Origin: Candidatus Aquabacterium excrementipullorum
Lineage (GTDB): Bacteria; Pseudomonadota; Gammaproteobacteria; Burkholderiales; Burkholderiaceae_C
Reading direction: 5' to 3'
Length of the DNA stretch: 64,000 nucleotides
NCBI GenBank assembly: GCA_019112875.1
Contig: DXIO01000023.1
Location: 1 to 64,000 of the forward strand
Each line of letters starts with the position of its first letter. Positions within the stretch are counted from its first letter, which is position 1. Both the position numbers and the translations under genes were made by a program. Shown piece after piece: positions 1 through 9,581 of the stretch. The notes under the pieces are model-generated. The model did no database searches and had not been told where the DNA came from. It saw only the letters and a list, made by a program, of their open reading frames with translations.

Positions 1-1490
<1,490 letters not shown>

Positions 1491-1549
1491 AACCGTGATG
1501 CATCTCGCGTTCGGCGCGGCCAATTGCCCCCTCTAGACGTCGTGTTTCT

Positions 1550-1628
1550 CTTTGCACTATCATCAAATTTCGCAAAGCAGCGGACCGCTGAAGTAGCCGT
1601 ATGAGCATGGCCCGCCAACGACATACGG
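1550..1628 (+). promoter_or_regulatory. Leader of the RsbQ-like gene with two inverted repeats
   Basis: The 147-nt gap before the RsbQ-like gene holds an inverted repeat CTTTGC (1550-1555) / GCAAAG (1572-1577), and a second one, CCGTATG (1597-1603) / CATACGG (1622-1628). The right arm of the second repeat runs into the ribosome binding site (cggagg), so a stem could partly hide it. Function is inferred only. Confidence 0.35.
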
Positions 1629-1637
1629 AGGCTTCCC

Positions 1638-2447
1638 ATGGCCCAGGACATCTGTCGTCGCAACAACGTGACGATGCAAGGTGGGAGCAGTGGCAGGACG
1701 GTGTTGTTCGCGCACGGTTTCGGCGGTGACCAGCACAGCTGGCGCCACGTGGCCCAGGATTTCGCCCGAGACCATCGGGTGGTGCTGTTCGACTACGTCG
1801 GCTGCGGTCGCTCCGATCTGCAGGCCTGGTCGGCCGAGCGATACCACACGCTCTCAGGTTACGTGCAGGATCTGCTGGACGTGTGCGATGCCTTGCAGCT
1901 CTCGCGCGTCACGCTGGTGGGCCACGCCATCAGCGGCGTGATCGGCCTGCTGGCTTCATTGCGGCGCCCGGATCTGTTCTCGCAGCTCGTGATGGTGGGC
2001 CCCTCGCCGCGCTACCTCAACGACCGGCCCGATTACCACGGCGGTTTCGAGCGCGAGGATGTGATCGGCCTGCTCAACTTGATGGAGCGCAACGCCAGCG
2101 CCTGGGCCGAGGCCATGGCACCGATGGCCGTGGGCGCCGGGGCCGCGCATGAGCTCGGGCAGGAAGTGGCTTGCGGTCTGTGCGCCACCGATCCGGCCAT
2201 CTGCCGGCATTTCGCCGAGCGCGTGCTGATGGCCGACAACCGCGCCGACCTGCCCAAGGTGCGTGTGCCCTCGGTGATCCTTCAGGGCGCGCACGATGCG
2301 CTCACGCCGCCCGAGGTCGGGTACTACATGCACGAGCACATGCCGGGCAGCACCCTGCAGATGATGCCGGGCATGGGTCACTGTCCGCAGTTGAGCCATC
2401 CGCACGACACCGTCGCTGCCATCCGCGACCACCTGCTGCCGCACTGA
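1638..2447 (+). CDS. RsbQ-like alpha/beta hydrolase with Ala in place of the nucleophile Ser
   Basis: This 269-aa single-domain alpha/beta hydrolase aligns along its length with Bacillus RsbQ, for example in LLASLRRPDLFSQLVMVGPS, RYLNDRP and the FEREDVIGLL lid region. RsbQ and plant KAI2/D14 relatives carry the catalytic serine in a GHS elbow. Here the elbow reads VGHAISG, with Ala97 (codon 1926-1928) at the nucleophile position; a Ser follows two residues later. The Asp (GAHDALTPPE) and His (GMGHCPQ) of the triad are present. The protein is therefore likely a binding or signalling pseudoenzyme, or uses a shifted serine. RsbQ is known to work with a PAS-domain phosphatase, and here the next gene is a PAS-domain kinase, which suggests the same ligand-to-PAS logic. 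A strong ribosome binding site (ggagg) lies 7 nt before the ATG. Confidence 0.88.
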   Translation: MAQDICRRNNVTMQGGSSGRTVLFAHGFGGDQHSWRHVAQDFARDHRVVLFDYVGCGRSDLQAWSAERYHTLSGYVQDLLDVCDALQLSRVTLVGHAISGVIGLLASLRRPDLFSQLVMVGPSPRYLNDRPDYHGGFEREDVIGLLNLMERNASAWAEAMAPMAVGAGAAHELGQEVACGLCATDPAICRHFAERVLMADNRADLPKVRVPSVILQGAHDALTPPEVGYYMHEHMPGSTLQMMPGMGHCPQLSHPHDTVAAIRDHLLPH

Positions 2448-2511
2448 GCCTCCAACGAAGGCCGGGCGCCGCGCCAGCGCCCCCATGCACTGGCGCCGAA
2501 CGGGGGAAATC

Positions 2512-4476
2512 ATGAGCTGTCTCCAGGAGATGCTGATGACGATGCACGAAGTGCCCTGCGGCGTGCTGGCGCTGCAGGACGACGGGCGTATCGTCGCGGC
2601 CAACCGCGCGATGATCGACATGCTTGGCGGCGATCAGCCCGACCTCGTCGGACGCCACATCGACGAACTGCTGCCACCGGCCTCGCGCCTGCTCTTCCAC
2701 ACCTACCTGTTCCCGCTGCTCAAGCTGCAGGGCCATGTGGAGGAGATCGCGCTGCCCTTGCGCCGCGCCGATGGCCACGGCATGGACGCGCTGGTCAACG
2801 CCTCGCGCGTGCTCGAACCCGATGGCCGCGCCATCGTGCGCTGCGCGGTGTTCCGCCTGCGCGAGCAGTGCCGCCTGGAAGACCAGCTGCTGCACGCCAA
2901 GCGCGCCGCCGAGCAGGTGCCCGGCCTGCTGTTCCACCTGCGGCGCGAGCCCACGGGCGAACTGCGCTTTCGCTACGCGAGCGATGCGCTGCGCAGCTTG
3001 TTCGGCGTGGCCCCGCGAGAAGCCGCGGTCAGCGCCAACCATGTGCTGGCCGCCATCCATGCCGACGACATCCAGGCCGTGCTGGTGGCCCTGCAGCAAT
3101 CGGCCGACCGGCTCGAGCCCTGGCGCATGGAGTACCGGGTCTGCCTGCCCGCCGGCGTGCAATGGCGCGAGACGCACGCCACGCCGCAGCTCGACAGCGA
3201 TGGCGGGATCTCGTGGCATGGCTACACCTTCGATGCCACCGAGCGCAAGACCATGGAGGGCGTACGCCGCGACAAGGACGCGGCCGAACGCGCCAGCCGC
3301 GCCAAGAGCGAGTTCCTGGCCCGCGTGAGCCACGAACTGCGCACGCCGCTCAACGGCATCCTGGGCTTCGCGCAGATCCTGCTGATGGACCCGCGCTCGC
3401 CGCTCGACGAGCACCAGCGTCGCCGTGCCCTGTGCATCGAATCGGCCGGCCAGACCCTGCTGGGCCTGATCAACGAGGTGCTGGACATCGCCCGCATCGA
3501 GGCGGGCGGCGTGCGCGTGGACATGGCCGATGTGGACGTGGGCACCGTGGTGCGCGAGGCCGCCGCCTTGATCGAACCCATGGCCGCCCGCCGGCAGGTG
3601 CACATCGCGGTGGACGTGGGCGCGGCTGGCGTGGCCCGCGCCGATCCCCAGCGCCTGTCGCAGGTGCTGATCAACCTGCTGAGTAACGCCATCAAGTACG
3701 GCCCTGAAGGCGGGCTGGTGCGTGTGTACGCCGCCACCGAAGGGCCGTGGATGCGCCTGATGGTCAGCGACCAGGGCCCGGGCCTGAGCCCCGAGCAGCA
3801 GACGCAACTCTTTCAGCCCTTCAACCGCCTGGGCGCCGAGCGCACGCAGACCGAGGGGCACGGCCTGGGCCTGGTTATCACGCGCGGGCTGGTCGAGATG
3901 ATGGGCGGGCGCATGCTGGTCAACAGCACGCCGGGGCAGGGCGCGGTGTTCGGCCTGCTGCTGCGGGCCTGCGTGTCCGCGCAGGCCGATCCGCTGGCCG
4001 GTGGCGCGCGCCTGCAGCCGCAGGTGGCCGAGCCCGACGACGACCTGCCCGAGGCCCGCGTGCTCTACGTGGAAGACAACCCCATGAACGCCGAGCTGAT
4101 GGTGTCGCTGTTCGCGATGCGCCCCAGCTACCGGCTGCTGGTGGTGGACACGGCCAGCCGCGCGCTGGCCGTGGCGCGCGATTTCCAGCCCGACCTGCTG
4201 CTGCTGGACATGCAGCTGCCCGACATGGAGGGCCGCCAGTTGCTCGACGGCCTGCGCCACGTGCTGGGCGATGAGCCGGGCGGCCACTGGAACCCCGGGC
4301 ACGTGCCGCCGGCTGTGGCCGTGTCGGCCGATGCGGTGGCCGGGCACGTGGCCCAGGCCCGTGCCGCCGGCTTCACGGACTACTGGACCAAACCGCTGGA
4401 CGTGCCCCGCCTGCTCCCCTGTCTGGACGGGTTGCTGCGCACCAGGCTGTCCGCTGGCGGCACAATGGCGGTCTGA
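2512..4476 (+). CDS. Soluble PAS-PAS hybrid histidine kinase with receiver domain
   Basis: The protein is about 654 aa with no membrane segment. An N-terminal PAS domain (about residues 8-115) is followed by a second PAS-like region (about 135-245, with YASDALRSLFGV), a HisKA domain with the phosphoacceptor His in RVSHELRTPLNG (about residue 272), a HATPase_c domain (NLLSNAIKYGP, DQGPGLS, GHGLGLVI) and a C-terminal receiver domain (YVEDN, Asp in LLLDMQLPD, Lys in YWTKPLD). It ends without Hpt. The start at 2512 is preferred over an upstream ATG at 2485 because ggggga stands just before it; an ATG at 2536 after aggag is also possible. It lies 64 nt after the RsbQ-like gene, in the same direction, and is probably its signalling partner (inference). 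No adjacent output regulator gene was seen. Confidence 0.9.
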   Translation: MSCLQEMLMTMHEVPCGVLALQDDGRIVAANRAMIDMLGGDQPDLVGRHIDELLPPASRLLFHTYLFPLLKLQGHVEEIALPLRRADGHGMDALVNASRVLEPDGRAIVRCAVFRLREQCRLEDQLLHAKRAAEQVPGLLFHLRREPTGELRFRYASDALRSLFGVAPREAAVSANHVLAAIHADDIQAVLVALQQSADRLEPWRMEYRVCLPAGVQWRETHATPQLDSDGGISWHGYTFDATERKTMEGVRRDKDAAERASRAKSEFLARVSHELRTPLNGILGFAQILLMDPRSPLDEHQRRRALCIESAGQTLLGLINEVLDIARIEAGGVRVDMADVDVGTVVREAAALIEPMAARRQVHIAVDVGAAGVARADPQRLSQVLINLLSNAIKYGPEGGLVRVYAATEGPWMRLMVSDQGPGLSPEQQTQLFQPFNRLGAERTQTEGHGLGLVITRGLVEMMGGRMLVNSTPGQGAVFGLLLRACVSAQADPLAGGARLQPQVAEPDDDLPEARVLYVEDNPMNAELMVSLFAMRPSYRLLVVDTASRALAVARDFQPDLLLLDMQLPDMEGRQLLDGLRHVLGDEPGGHWNPGHVPPAVAVSADAVAGHVAQARAAGFTDYWTKPLDVPRLLPCLDGLLRTRLSAGGTMAV

Positions 4477-4557
4477 GCGCCCCGGCGCCGGCATGGCCGG
4501 CCTGTCGGGGCCGGCCGTTCACCCGATTCACCCGCTGCTTCCCGCCGCCGCGCCGAC

Positions 4558-5466
4558 ATGACCTCCGCCCTGCACACCTCCAGCCTGCAATCCCTGCCCC
4601 TGCTTGCCCGCGGCAAGGTGCGCGACAACTACGCCGTCGGCAACGATCGCATCCTGATGGTGGCCTCCGACCGCATCAGTGCCTTCGACGTGATCATGGG
4701 CGAGCCCATCCCCGGCAAGGGCGCGCTGCTGACCAAGATGGCGCTGTTCTGGTTCGAGCTGCTCAAGGATGTCGCCCCCAACCACCTGACTGGCGACGAC
4801 CCCGTCAGCGCCGTCAAGCCCGAGGAGCGCGCCCAGGTCGAAGGTCGCGCCATGCTGGTCAAGAAGCTCAAGCCCCTGCCCGTGGAGGCCGTGGTGCGAG
4901 GCTACCTGGCCGGCAGCGGCTGGAAGGAGTACCAGCACAACGGCGAGGTCTGCGGCGTGAAGCTGCCCGCCGGCCTGCAGAACGCCAGCAAGCTGCCCGA
5001 GCCCATCTTCACGCCCGCCACCAAGGCCGAGGTGGGCGACCACGACGAGAACATCAGCTACGACAAGATGGTCGAGATCATCGGCGCCGACCTGGCCGAG
5101 CAGGTGCGCGCCCTGGCCATCAAGCTGTACAAGACGGCCGCCGACTACGCCCTGACCAAGGGCATCATCATCGCGGACACCAAGTTCGAGTTCGGCCTGG
5201 ATGAGCAGGGCACGCTGACCGTGATGGACGAGGTGCTGACGCCCGATTCCTCGCGCTTCTGGCCGGTCGAGGGCTACGAGGCCGCGTTCAAGGCCGGGGC
5301 CAACCCGCCCAGCTACGACAAGCAGTTCGTGCGCGACTGGCTGGAGCAGGCCACCGTGAACGGCCAGCCCTGGGACAAGACCGCGCCGTCGCCGGCCCTG
5401 CCGCAGGACGTGATCGAGAAGACCGCCGCCAAGTACCAGGAAGCGCTCACGCGCCTGCTGGGTTGA
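4558..5466 (+). CDS. purC: Phosphoribosylaminoimidazole-succinocarboxamide synthase (SAICAR synthetase)
   Basis: This 302-aa cytosolic enzyme of purine synthesis joins CAIR and L-aspartate with ATP to give SAICAR. The N-terminal GKVRDNY signature, [10 protein letters not shown], the nucleotide-binding middle [14 protein letters not shown] and the C-terminal ADTKFEFG and [13 protein letters not shown] motifs are all intact. The length matches the longer, yeast-like form common in betaproteobacteria rather than the shorter E. coli form. It starts 81 nt after the kinase gene and converges with engB. No purine operon partners are nearby. Confidence 0.97.
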   Translation: MTSALHTSSLQSLPLLARGKVRDNYAVGNDRILMVASDRISAFDVIMGEPIPGKGALLTKMALFWFELLKDVAPNHLTGDDPVSAVKPEERAQVEGRAMLVKKLKPLPVEAVVRGYLAGSGWKEYQHNGEVCGVKLPAGLQNASKLPEPIFTPATKAEVGDHDENISYDKMVEIIGADLAEQVRALAIKLYKTAADYALTKGIIIADTKFEFGLDEQGTLTVMDEVLTPDSSRFWPVEGYEAAFKAGANPPSYDKQFVRDWLEQATVNGQPWDKTAPSPALPQDVIEKTAAKYQEALTRLLG

Positions 5467-5506
5467 GCGGCCTCGGCCCGGAAGGCCGGTGGGTCGCTTG
5501 CTGACA

Positions 5507-5522
5507 AGGCCTGATCAGGCCT
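5507..5522. repeat. Perfect 16-bp palindrome at the purC/engB convergent end
   Basis: AGGCCTGATCAGGCCT reads the same on both strands and includes the engB stop codon. It sits between two converging genes and could form a short hairpin on either transcript, but no T-run follows, so a terminator role is only possible. Confidence 0.4.
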
Positions 5523-6354
5523 CGTCCGTGTCTTCGTGGTCGTCGAGGGGCTCACCGTCCTCGGCGTAGTCCTCATCGGGCGCTGCGGCCAGGCCATGCG
5601 CCGCCGCCAGGGTCTGCGCCAGCTCATCGGACGCCGCCCAGCCTTTCAGGGTCTCGGCCACATCGCTCACGCCGATCTTCTTGAGCGCGGAGAACAGCGT
5701 CACGCCGATGTCGGACTCCTCGGTGCTGAGCTCGCCCAGCACCTCCTGGGCCTTGCGCAACGCGTCGGTCGATTCCTTGCGGTTGAGCTTGTCGGCCTTG
5801 GTCAGCAGCACCAGCAGCTTGACCTCGCCGTTGCGCACGCGCGGCGCGATGAAGCCCAGCAGCTGCAGGTCCAGCTCGGTGAAGCCGTGGCGCGAATCGA
5901 CCATCTGCACCACGCCTGACAGGCTGCGGCGCAGCTCCAGGTAGCGGGCCATCACCTCCTGCCAGCGCAGCTTGGCCGCGCGTTCGACGGCGGCGTAGCC
6001 ATAGCCCGGCAGGTCGGCCCAGAGCATGTTGGGCGCGTCCTGCGGGCCCAGATGGAACAGGTTGATGTGCTGGGTGCGGCCGGGCTTCTTGGAGGCGTAG
6101 GCCAACTGGCGCTGCTGCGCCAGGGTGTTGATGGCGGTGGACTTGCCCGCGTTGGAGCGGCCCACGAAGGCGATTTCCGGCAGTTCGTTGAACGGCAGCT
6201 GTTCGATCTTGGCGGCCGTGGTGTAGAAGCGGGCGCTGTGGGCCCAGGCCAACGCGAGCTGCCCGGGCGTGGCCGGACCGCTGCGCGGCGCCTGTGGTGT
6301 CTTGTGCACGGGACGCGGGGCGCGCTTGGAGGCCGGGGGGGATGCTCGATTCAT
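5515..6354 (-). CDS. engB: Ribosome biogenesis GTP-binding protein EngB (YihA/YsxC)
   Basis: About 279 aa. An essential-type small GTPase acting in large-subunit assembly. G motifs are visible in order: G1 GRSNAGKST, G3 DLPGYGYA, G4 TKAD and G5 SALKK, with AFVGRSNAGKS being the EngB hallmark. Compared with the usual roughly 200-aa protein it has an N-terminal basic/proline extension of about 45 residues and an acidic C-terminal tail (DEDYAEDGEPLDDHEDTDEA). The start at 6354 (MNRASPP) is preferred to one 36 nt upstream, which would extend into the gap shared with the divergent cytochrome gene; neither has a clear ribosome binding site. Typical for betaproteobacteria, engB lies divergent to a cytochrome c4-type gene. 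Confidence 0.95.
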   Translation of the reverse strand: MNRASPPASKRAPRPVHKTPQAPRSGPATPGQLALAWAHSARFYTTAAKIEQLPFNELPEIAFVGRSNAGKSTAINTLAQQRQLAYASKKPGRTQHINLFHLGPQDAPNMLWADLPGYGYAAVERAAKLRWQEVMARYLELRRSLSGVVQMVDSRHGFTELDLQLLGFIAPRVRNGEVKLLVLLTKADKLNRKESTDALRKAQEVLGELSTEESDIGVTLFSALKKIGVSDVAETLKGWAASDELAQTLAAAHGLAAAPDEDYAEDGEPLDDHEDTDEA

Positions 6355-6425
6355 GGGGCATTGTAGAATCCCTCGAAGCGGTGTTGACATTGCTCAATGC
6401 CCCGATCACCCCCACTGATCAAATC

Positions 6426-7058
6426 ATGCTCATGCGCTTTTATCCCCTGATTGCCGCAGTTGCCATGACCGCCAGCCTGTCCGGGCTGGCCTACGCCGCT
6501 GAACCCACCAAGGCCGCCAAGCCCGATCTGGCCGCCGGAGAAGCCAAGGCCACCCAGGTGTGCGCCGCCTGCCATGCGGCAGATGGCTCCCGGGGCCTGA
6601 CCGCCAACCCCATCCTGCAGGGCCAGCACCCGCAGTACCTGGCCAAGCAGCTCGAGGACTTCAAGTCCGGCAAGCGCAAGAACGCCGTGATGACAGGCAT
6701 GGCCGCGCCCTTGTCCGAGGCCGACATCCGCAATGTGTCGGCCTTCTACGCGGGCAAGAAGGCCAAGGACGGCTTCGCCACCAACAAGGACCTGGTCGGC
6801 CTGGGCGAGAAGATCTACCGCGGCGGCATCGCCGCCAAGGGCGTGCCGGCCTGTGCGGGCTGCCACAGCCCCAATGGCGCCGGCATTCCGGCCCAGTACC
6901 CGCGCCTGGGTGGCCAGCACGCCGAGTACACCAAGACCCAGCTCACGGCCTTCCGCCAGGGCGAGCGCCACAACAGCGCGCCCATGGTGACCATCGCCGC
7001 CAACCTGAGCGACAAGGAAATCACCGCGCTGGCCGACTACATCGCCGGCCTGCGCTGA
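6426..7058 (+). CDS. Diheme cytochrome c4-like periplasmic electron carrier
   Basis: About 210 aa. A Sec signal peptide (FYPLIAAVAMTASLSGLAYAAE) is followed by two class I cytochrome c domains, each with a CxxCH heme site: CAACH (about residue 48) and CAGCH (about residue 145). Met ligands are expected from the MTGMAAPLSEADI and APMVTIAANLSDKEI stretches, which repeat the same fold end and show the internal duplication of cytochrome c4. It would carry electrons to terminal oxidases in the periplasm. It is directly followed by the ResB/CcsA heme-attachment genes, the usual betaproteobacterial order. The start ATG at 6426 lies just before the signal peptide; an alternative ATG is two codons later. 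Confidence 0.93.
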   Translation: MLMRFYPLIAAVAMTASLSGLAYAAEPTKAAKPDLAAGEAKATQVCAACHAADGSRGLTANPILQGQHPQYLAKQLEDFKSGKRKNAVMTGMAAPLSEADIRNVSAFYAGKKAKDGFATNKDLVGLGEKIYRGGIAAKGVPACAGCHSPNGAGIPAQYPRLGGQHAEYTKTQLTAFRQGERHNSAPMVTIAANLSDKEITALADYIAGLR

Positions 7059-7119
7059 CCACGCTGGATCAGCGCATCCGGGTGAACCCGGAGCGCTGGG
7101 GCGCCTCCAAGCCCCGAGG

Positions 7120-7150
7120 AAACCCGGTATCCCGGGTTTTCACTTTTGTC
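7120..7150 (+). terminator. Intrinsic terminator after the cytochrome c4-like gene
   Basis: An 8-bp perfect stem AAACCCGG (7120-7127) / CCGGGTTT (7132-7139) with a 4-nt loop is followed by a T-rich stretch (ttcacttttgt). It lies 62 nt after the cytochrome stop codon and would separate that gene from resB. Confidence 0.75.
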
Positions 7151-7258
7151 TGCTGGAGGCACGCCCGCGTCGGTGTTATCCCTTGATTCGTCGCATGAGC
7201 GACGGTCGCGGGGGCGGGCACACTCCTACAGTGCCCGCTGTCCCGATCTGCCCCCGCC

Positions 7259-9580
7259 ATGACCGCCGCTGTTGATTCCCTGCCGCCCATGCCGGCCCGT
7301 TCCGCCCGCGCCGATGCGCTGGAGTTGCTGGCCTCGATGCGCTTCGCCATCGCGCTGCTGACGGTGATCTGCATCGCCTCGGCCATCGGCACGGTGCTGC
7401 AGCAGGGCCAGCCGCTGGTCAACTACGTCGATGCCTTCGGGCCCTACTGGGCCGAGGTGTTCGGCGCCCTGGGCCTGTTCCACATCTACAGCTCGCCCTG
7501 GTTCCTGGTGATCCTGGCCTTCCTGGTGGTGTCGACCAGCCTGTGCATCGCGCGCAATGTGCCCAAGATCCTGGCGGATCTGCGCACCTACAAGGAGAAC
7601 GTGCGTGTGAAGGCGCTGGACGCCTTCCACCACAAGGCGCACGGCGTGGCCGATGGCACGCCGGCAGCCGTGCGTGACCAGGCGCTGGCCACGCTGGCCG
7701 CACTGGGCTGGCAGGTGAAGGCGCAGGAGCGGCTGGGCGGTTCGGTGGTGTCGGGTGCCGTGGGGGCTGATGCTTCTGTGCGCACGGCTGGCGCTGCCGC
7801 CGAAGCCGGCACGATGATTGCCGCGCGCCGGGGCCGGGCCAACAAGCTGGGCTACATCGCCGCGCACTCGGCCATCGTACTGGTGTGCCTGGGCGGCCTG
7901 TTCGATGGCGAGATGGTCACCAAGGCCCAGGCCTGGTGGCAGGGCCTGGAGCCCTTCAAGGGCAGCGCCCCCGGCCCGAAGAACAGCCTGGGCGTGGACA
8001 ACCCCGCCTACCGCGCGCAACTCTTCGTGCCCGAGGGCGCGCGATCGGGCGCGGCCGTGCTGAACCTGGAGCAGGGCATGCTGCTGCAGCCGCTGCCTTT
8101 CGAGGTGGAGCTGCGCAAGTTCATCGTCGAGTACTACGCCACCGGCATGCCCAAGCGCTTCGCCAGCGAGATCGTGGTGCACGATGCGCGCGACAAGTCC
8201 ACGCACGCGGCCACGGTCGAGGTGAACAAGCCCTTCGTCTACGACGGCGTCACGATCTTCCAGTCCAGCTTCGAGGATGGCGGCTCCACGGTGGAGCTCA
8301 AGCCTTACCCGCTGTATGGCCAGCGCGTGCAGCCCGGCGAGGTGTTCAAGGGCATCGTGGGCGGCGAGTCGCTGGCCGTGCCGGCGCCGCTGGGCCAGGG
8401 CCAGCCGCTGAGCCTGGAGATCACCAGCCTGCGCCCCGTGAACGTGGAGGACCTGGCCCAGGCCGATGGCAGCGAGCCGGGGCCTGACACGGCCACCGCC
8501 GGTGCTGGATCGACCGACGCGCGCGGCGTGAACTTCCAGGAGCTGGGCCGCCAGTTCGGCGCCGACCACCAGGCCGCCGAGAAGAAGCTGACCAACATCG
8601 GCCCCTCGGTGACCTACAAGCTGCGTGATGCCGCAGGGCAGGCGCGCGAGTACCAGAACTACATGCTGCCGGTGCACATCGGCGGGCAGCCCTTGTTCCT
8701 GCTGGGTGTGCGCAGTTCGCCGGCCGAGCCCTTCCGCTTCCTGCGTGTGCCGGCCGACGACCAGATGCAGCTGAGCGGTTGGCTGCGCCTGCGCGAGGCC
8801 CTGGCCGATCCGGGCATGCGCCAGCAGGCGGTGCAGCGCTTTGCCTCGCGCGGCGCGCCCGAGGGGCAGCACAGCGAACTGGCGGCGCAGCTGGCGCTGT
8901 CCTCGCAGCGGGTGCTGGAGTTGTACGCCGGCGTGCACAACGTGGTCGATCCGTCGCGGCCTGACGGCGCGCCGCCGGCCGCGCCTACCGCCGGCTTCCA
9001 GGCGCTGACGGACTTCATCGAGAAGGCCGTGCCCGAGGCCGATCGCGAGCGCGCCTCCGGCACGCTGATCCGCATCCTCAACGGCACGCTGTTCGAACTG
9101 CTCAACGTGGTGCGCGAGCATGATGGCTTGAAGCCCCTGTCGCCCGACGCGCCCGCCACGAGTGCCTTCATGACGCAGGCCGTGCTGTCGCTGTCGGATG
9201 CCAACGCCTACCCGGCGCCCTTCATCCTGCTGCCGGCCGCCTTCGAGCAGCGCCAGGCCAGCGTCTTCCAAGTCACGCGCACGCCGGGCCGCAACGTGGT
9301 CTACCTGGGCTGCATCCTGCTGATCGTCGGCGTGTTTTCCATGCTGTACGTGCGCGAGCGCCGCGTGTGGGTGTGGGTGCGGGCCGATGCCGCGCAGCCT
9401 GGCCGCACGGCGCTGACGCTGGCGCTGTCCTCCACCCGCCAGACGCTGGACACCGACCACGAGTTCGAGCGCCTGAAGCAGGCTTTGCTCCCGCAAGGGA
9501 CCAGCGATAACATCGCCCACGCGGCTTCCCCGGCAGACCCTGCCACGCCGCCCAAGGCCGACCACGACGAGGTCATCTGA
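7259..9580 (+). CDS. resB: Cytochrome c biogenesis protein ResB (CcsB), System II
   Basis: 773 aa. One half of the System II cytochrome c synthetase, which carries heme across the inner membrane and helps attach it to CxxCH apocytochromes. Seen: N-terminal membrane segments (AIALLTVICIASAIGTVLQQ, PWFLVILAFLVVSTSLCIARNVPKI), a further one near residue 200 (AHSAIVLVCLGGLF), a large periplasmic domain, and a final membrane segment (VVYLGCILLIVGVFSMLYVRERRVWVWV). The conserved LGTVLQQ-type and RNVPKI motifs are recognisable. It is 1 nt upstream of ccsA, so the two are cotranscribed and act as a complex. Confidence 0.95.
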   Translation: MTAAVDSLPPMPARSARADALELLASMRFAIALLTVICIASAIGTVLQQGQPLVNYVDAFGPYWAEVFGALGLFHIYSSPWFLVILAFLVVSTSLCIARNVPKILADLRTYKENVRVKALDAFHHKAHGVADGTPAAVRDQALATLAALGWQVKAQERLGGSVVSGAVGADASVRTAGAAAEAGTMIAARRGRANKLGYIAAHSAIVLVCLGGLFDGEMVTKAQAWWQGLEPFKGSAPGPKNSLGVDNPAYRAQLFVPEGARSGAAVLNLEQGMLLQPLPFEVELRKFIVEYYATGMPKRFASEIVVHDARDKSTHAATVEVNKPFVYDGVTIFQSSFEDGGSTVELKPYPLYGQRVQPGEVFKGIVGGESLAVPAPLGQGQPLSLEITSLRPVNVEDLAQADGSEPGPDTATAGAGSTDARGVNFQELGRQFGADHQAAEKKLTNIGPSVTYKLRDAAGQAREYQNYMLPVHIGGQPLFLLGVRSSPAEPFRFLRVPADDQMQLSGWLRLREALADPGMRQQAVQRFASRGAPEGQHSELAAQLALSSQRVLELYAGVHNVVDPSRPDGAPPAAPTAGFQALTDFIEKAVPEADRERASGTLIRILNGTLFELLNVVREHDGLKPLSPDAPATSAFMTQAVLSLSDANAYPAPFILLPAAFEQRQASVFQVTRTPGRNVVYLGCILLIVGVFSMLYVRERRVWVWVRADAAQPGRTALTLALSSTRQTLDTDHEFERLKQALLPQGTSDNIAHAASPADPATPPKADHDEVI

Positions 9581-9581
9581 C

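Noticed and set aside
5507-5522. Recurring TGATCA at gene ends (5513, 60359, 63799) as a special repeat family
   Set aside because: The shared core is only six bases and comes from opposing TGA stop codons; flanks differ, so no repeat family is supported.
6384-6389. TTGACA as a -35 element for the cytochrome c4-like gene
   Set aside because: No acceptable -10 sequence is found 16-18 nt downstream.
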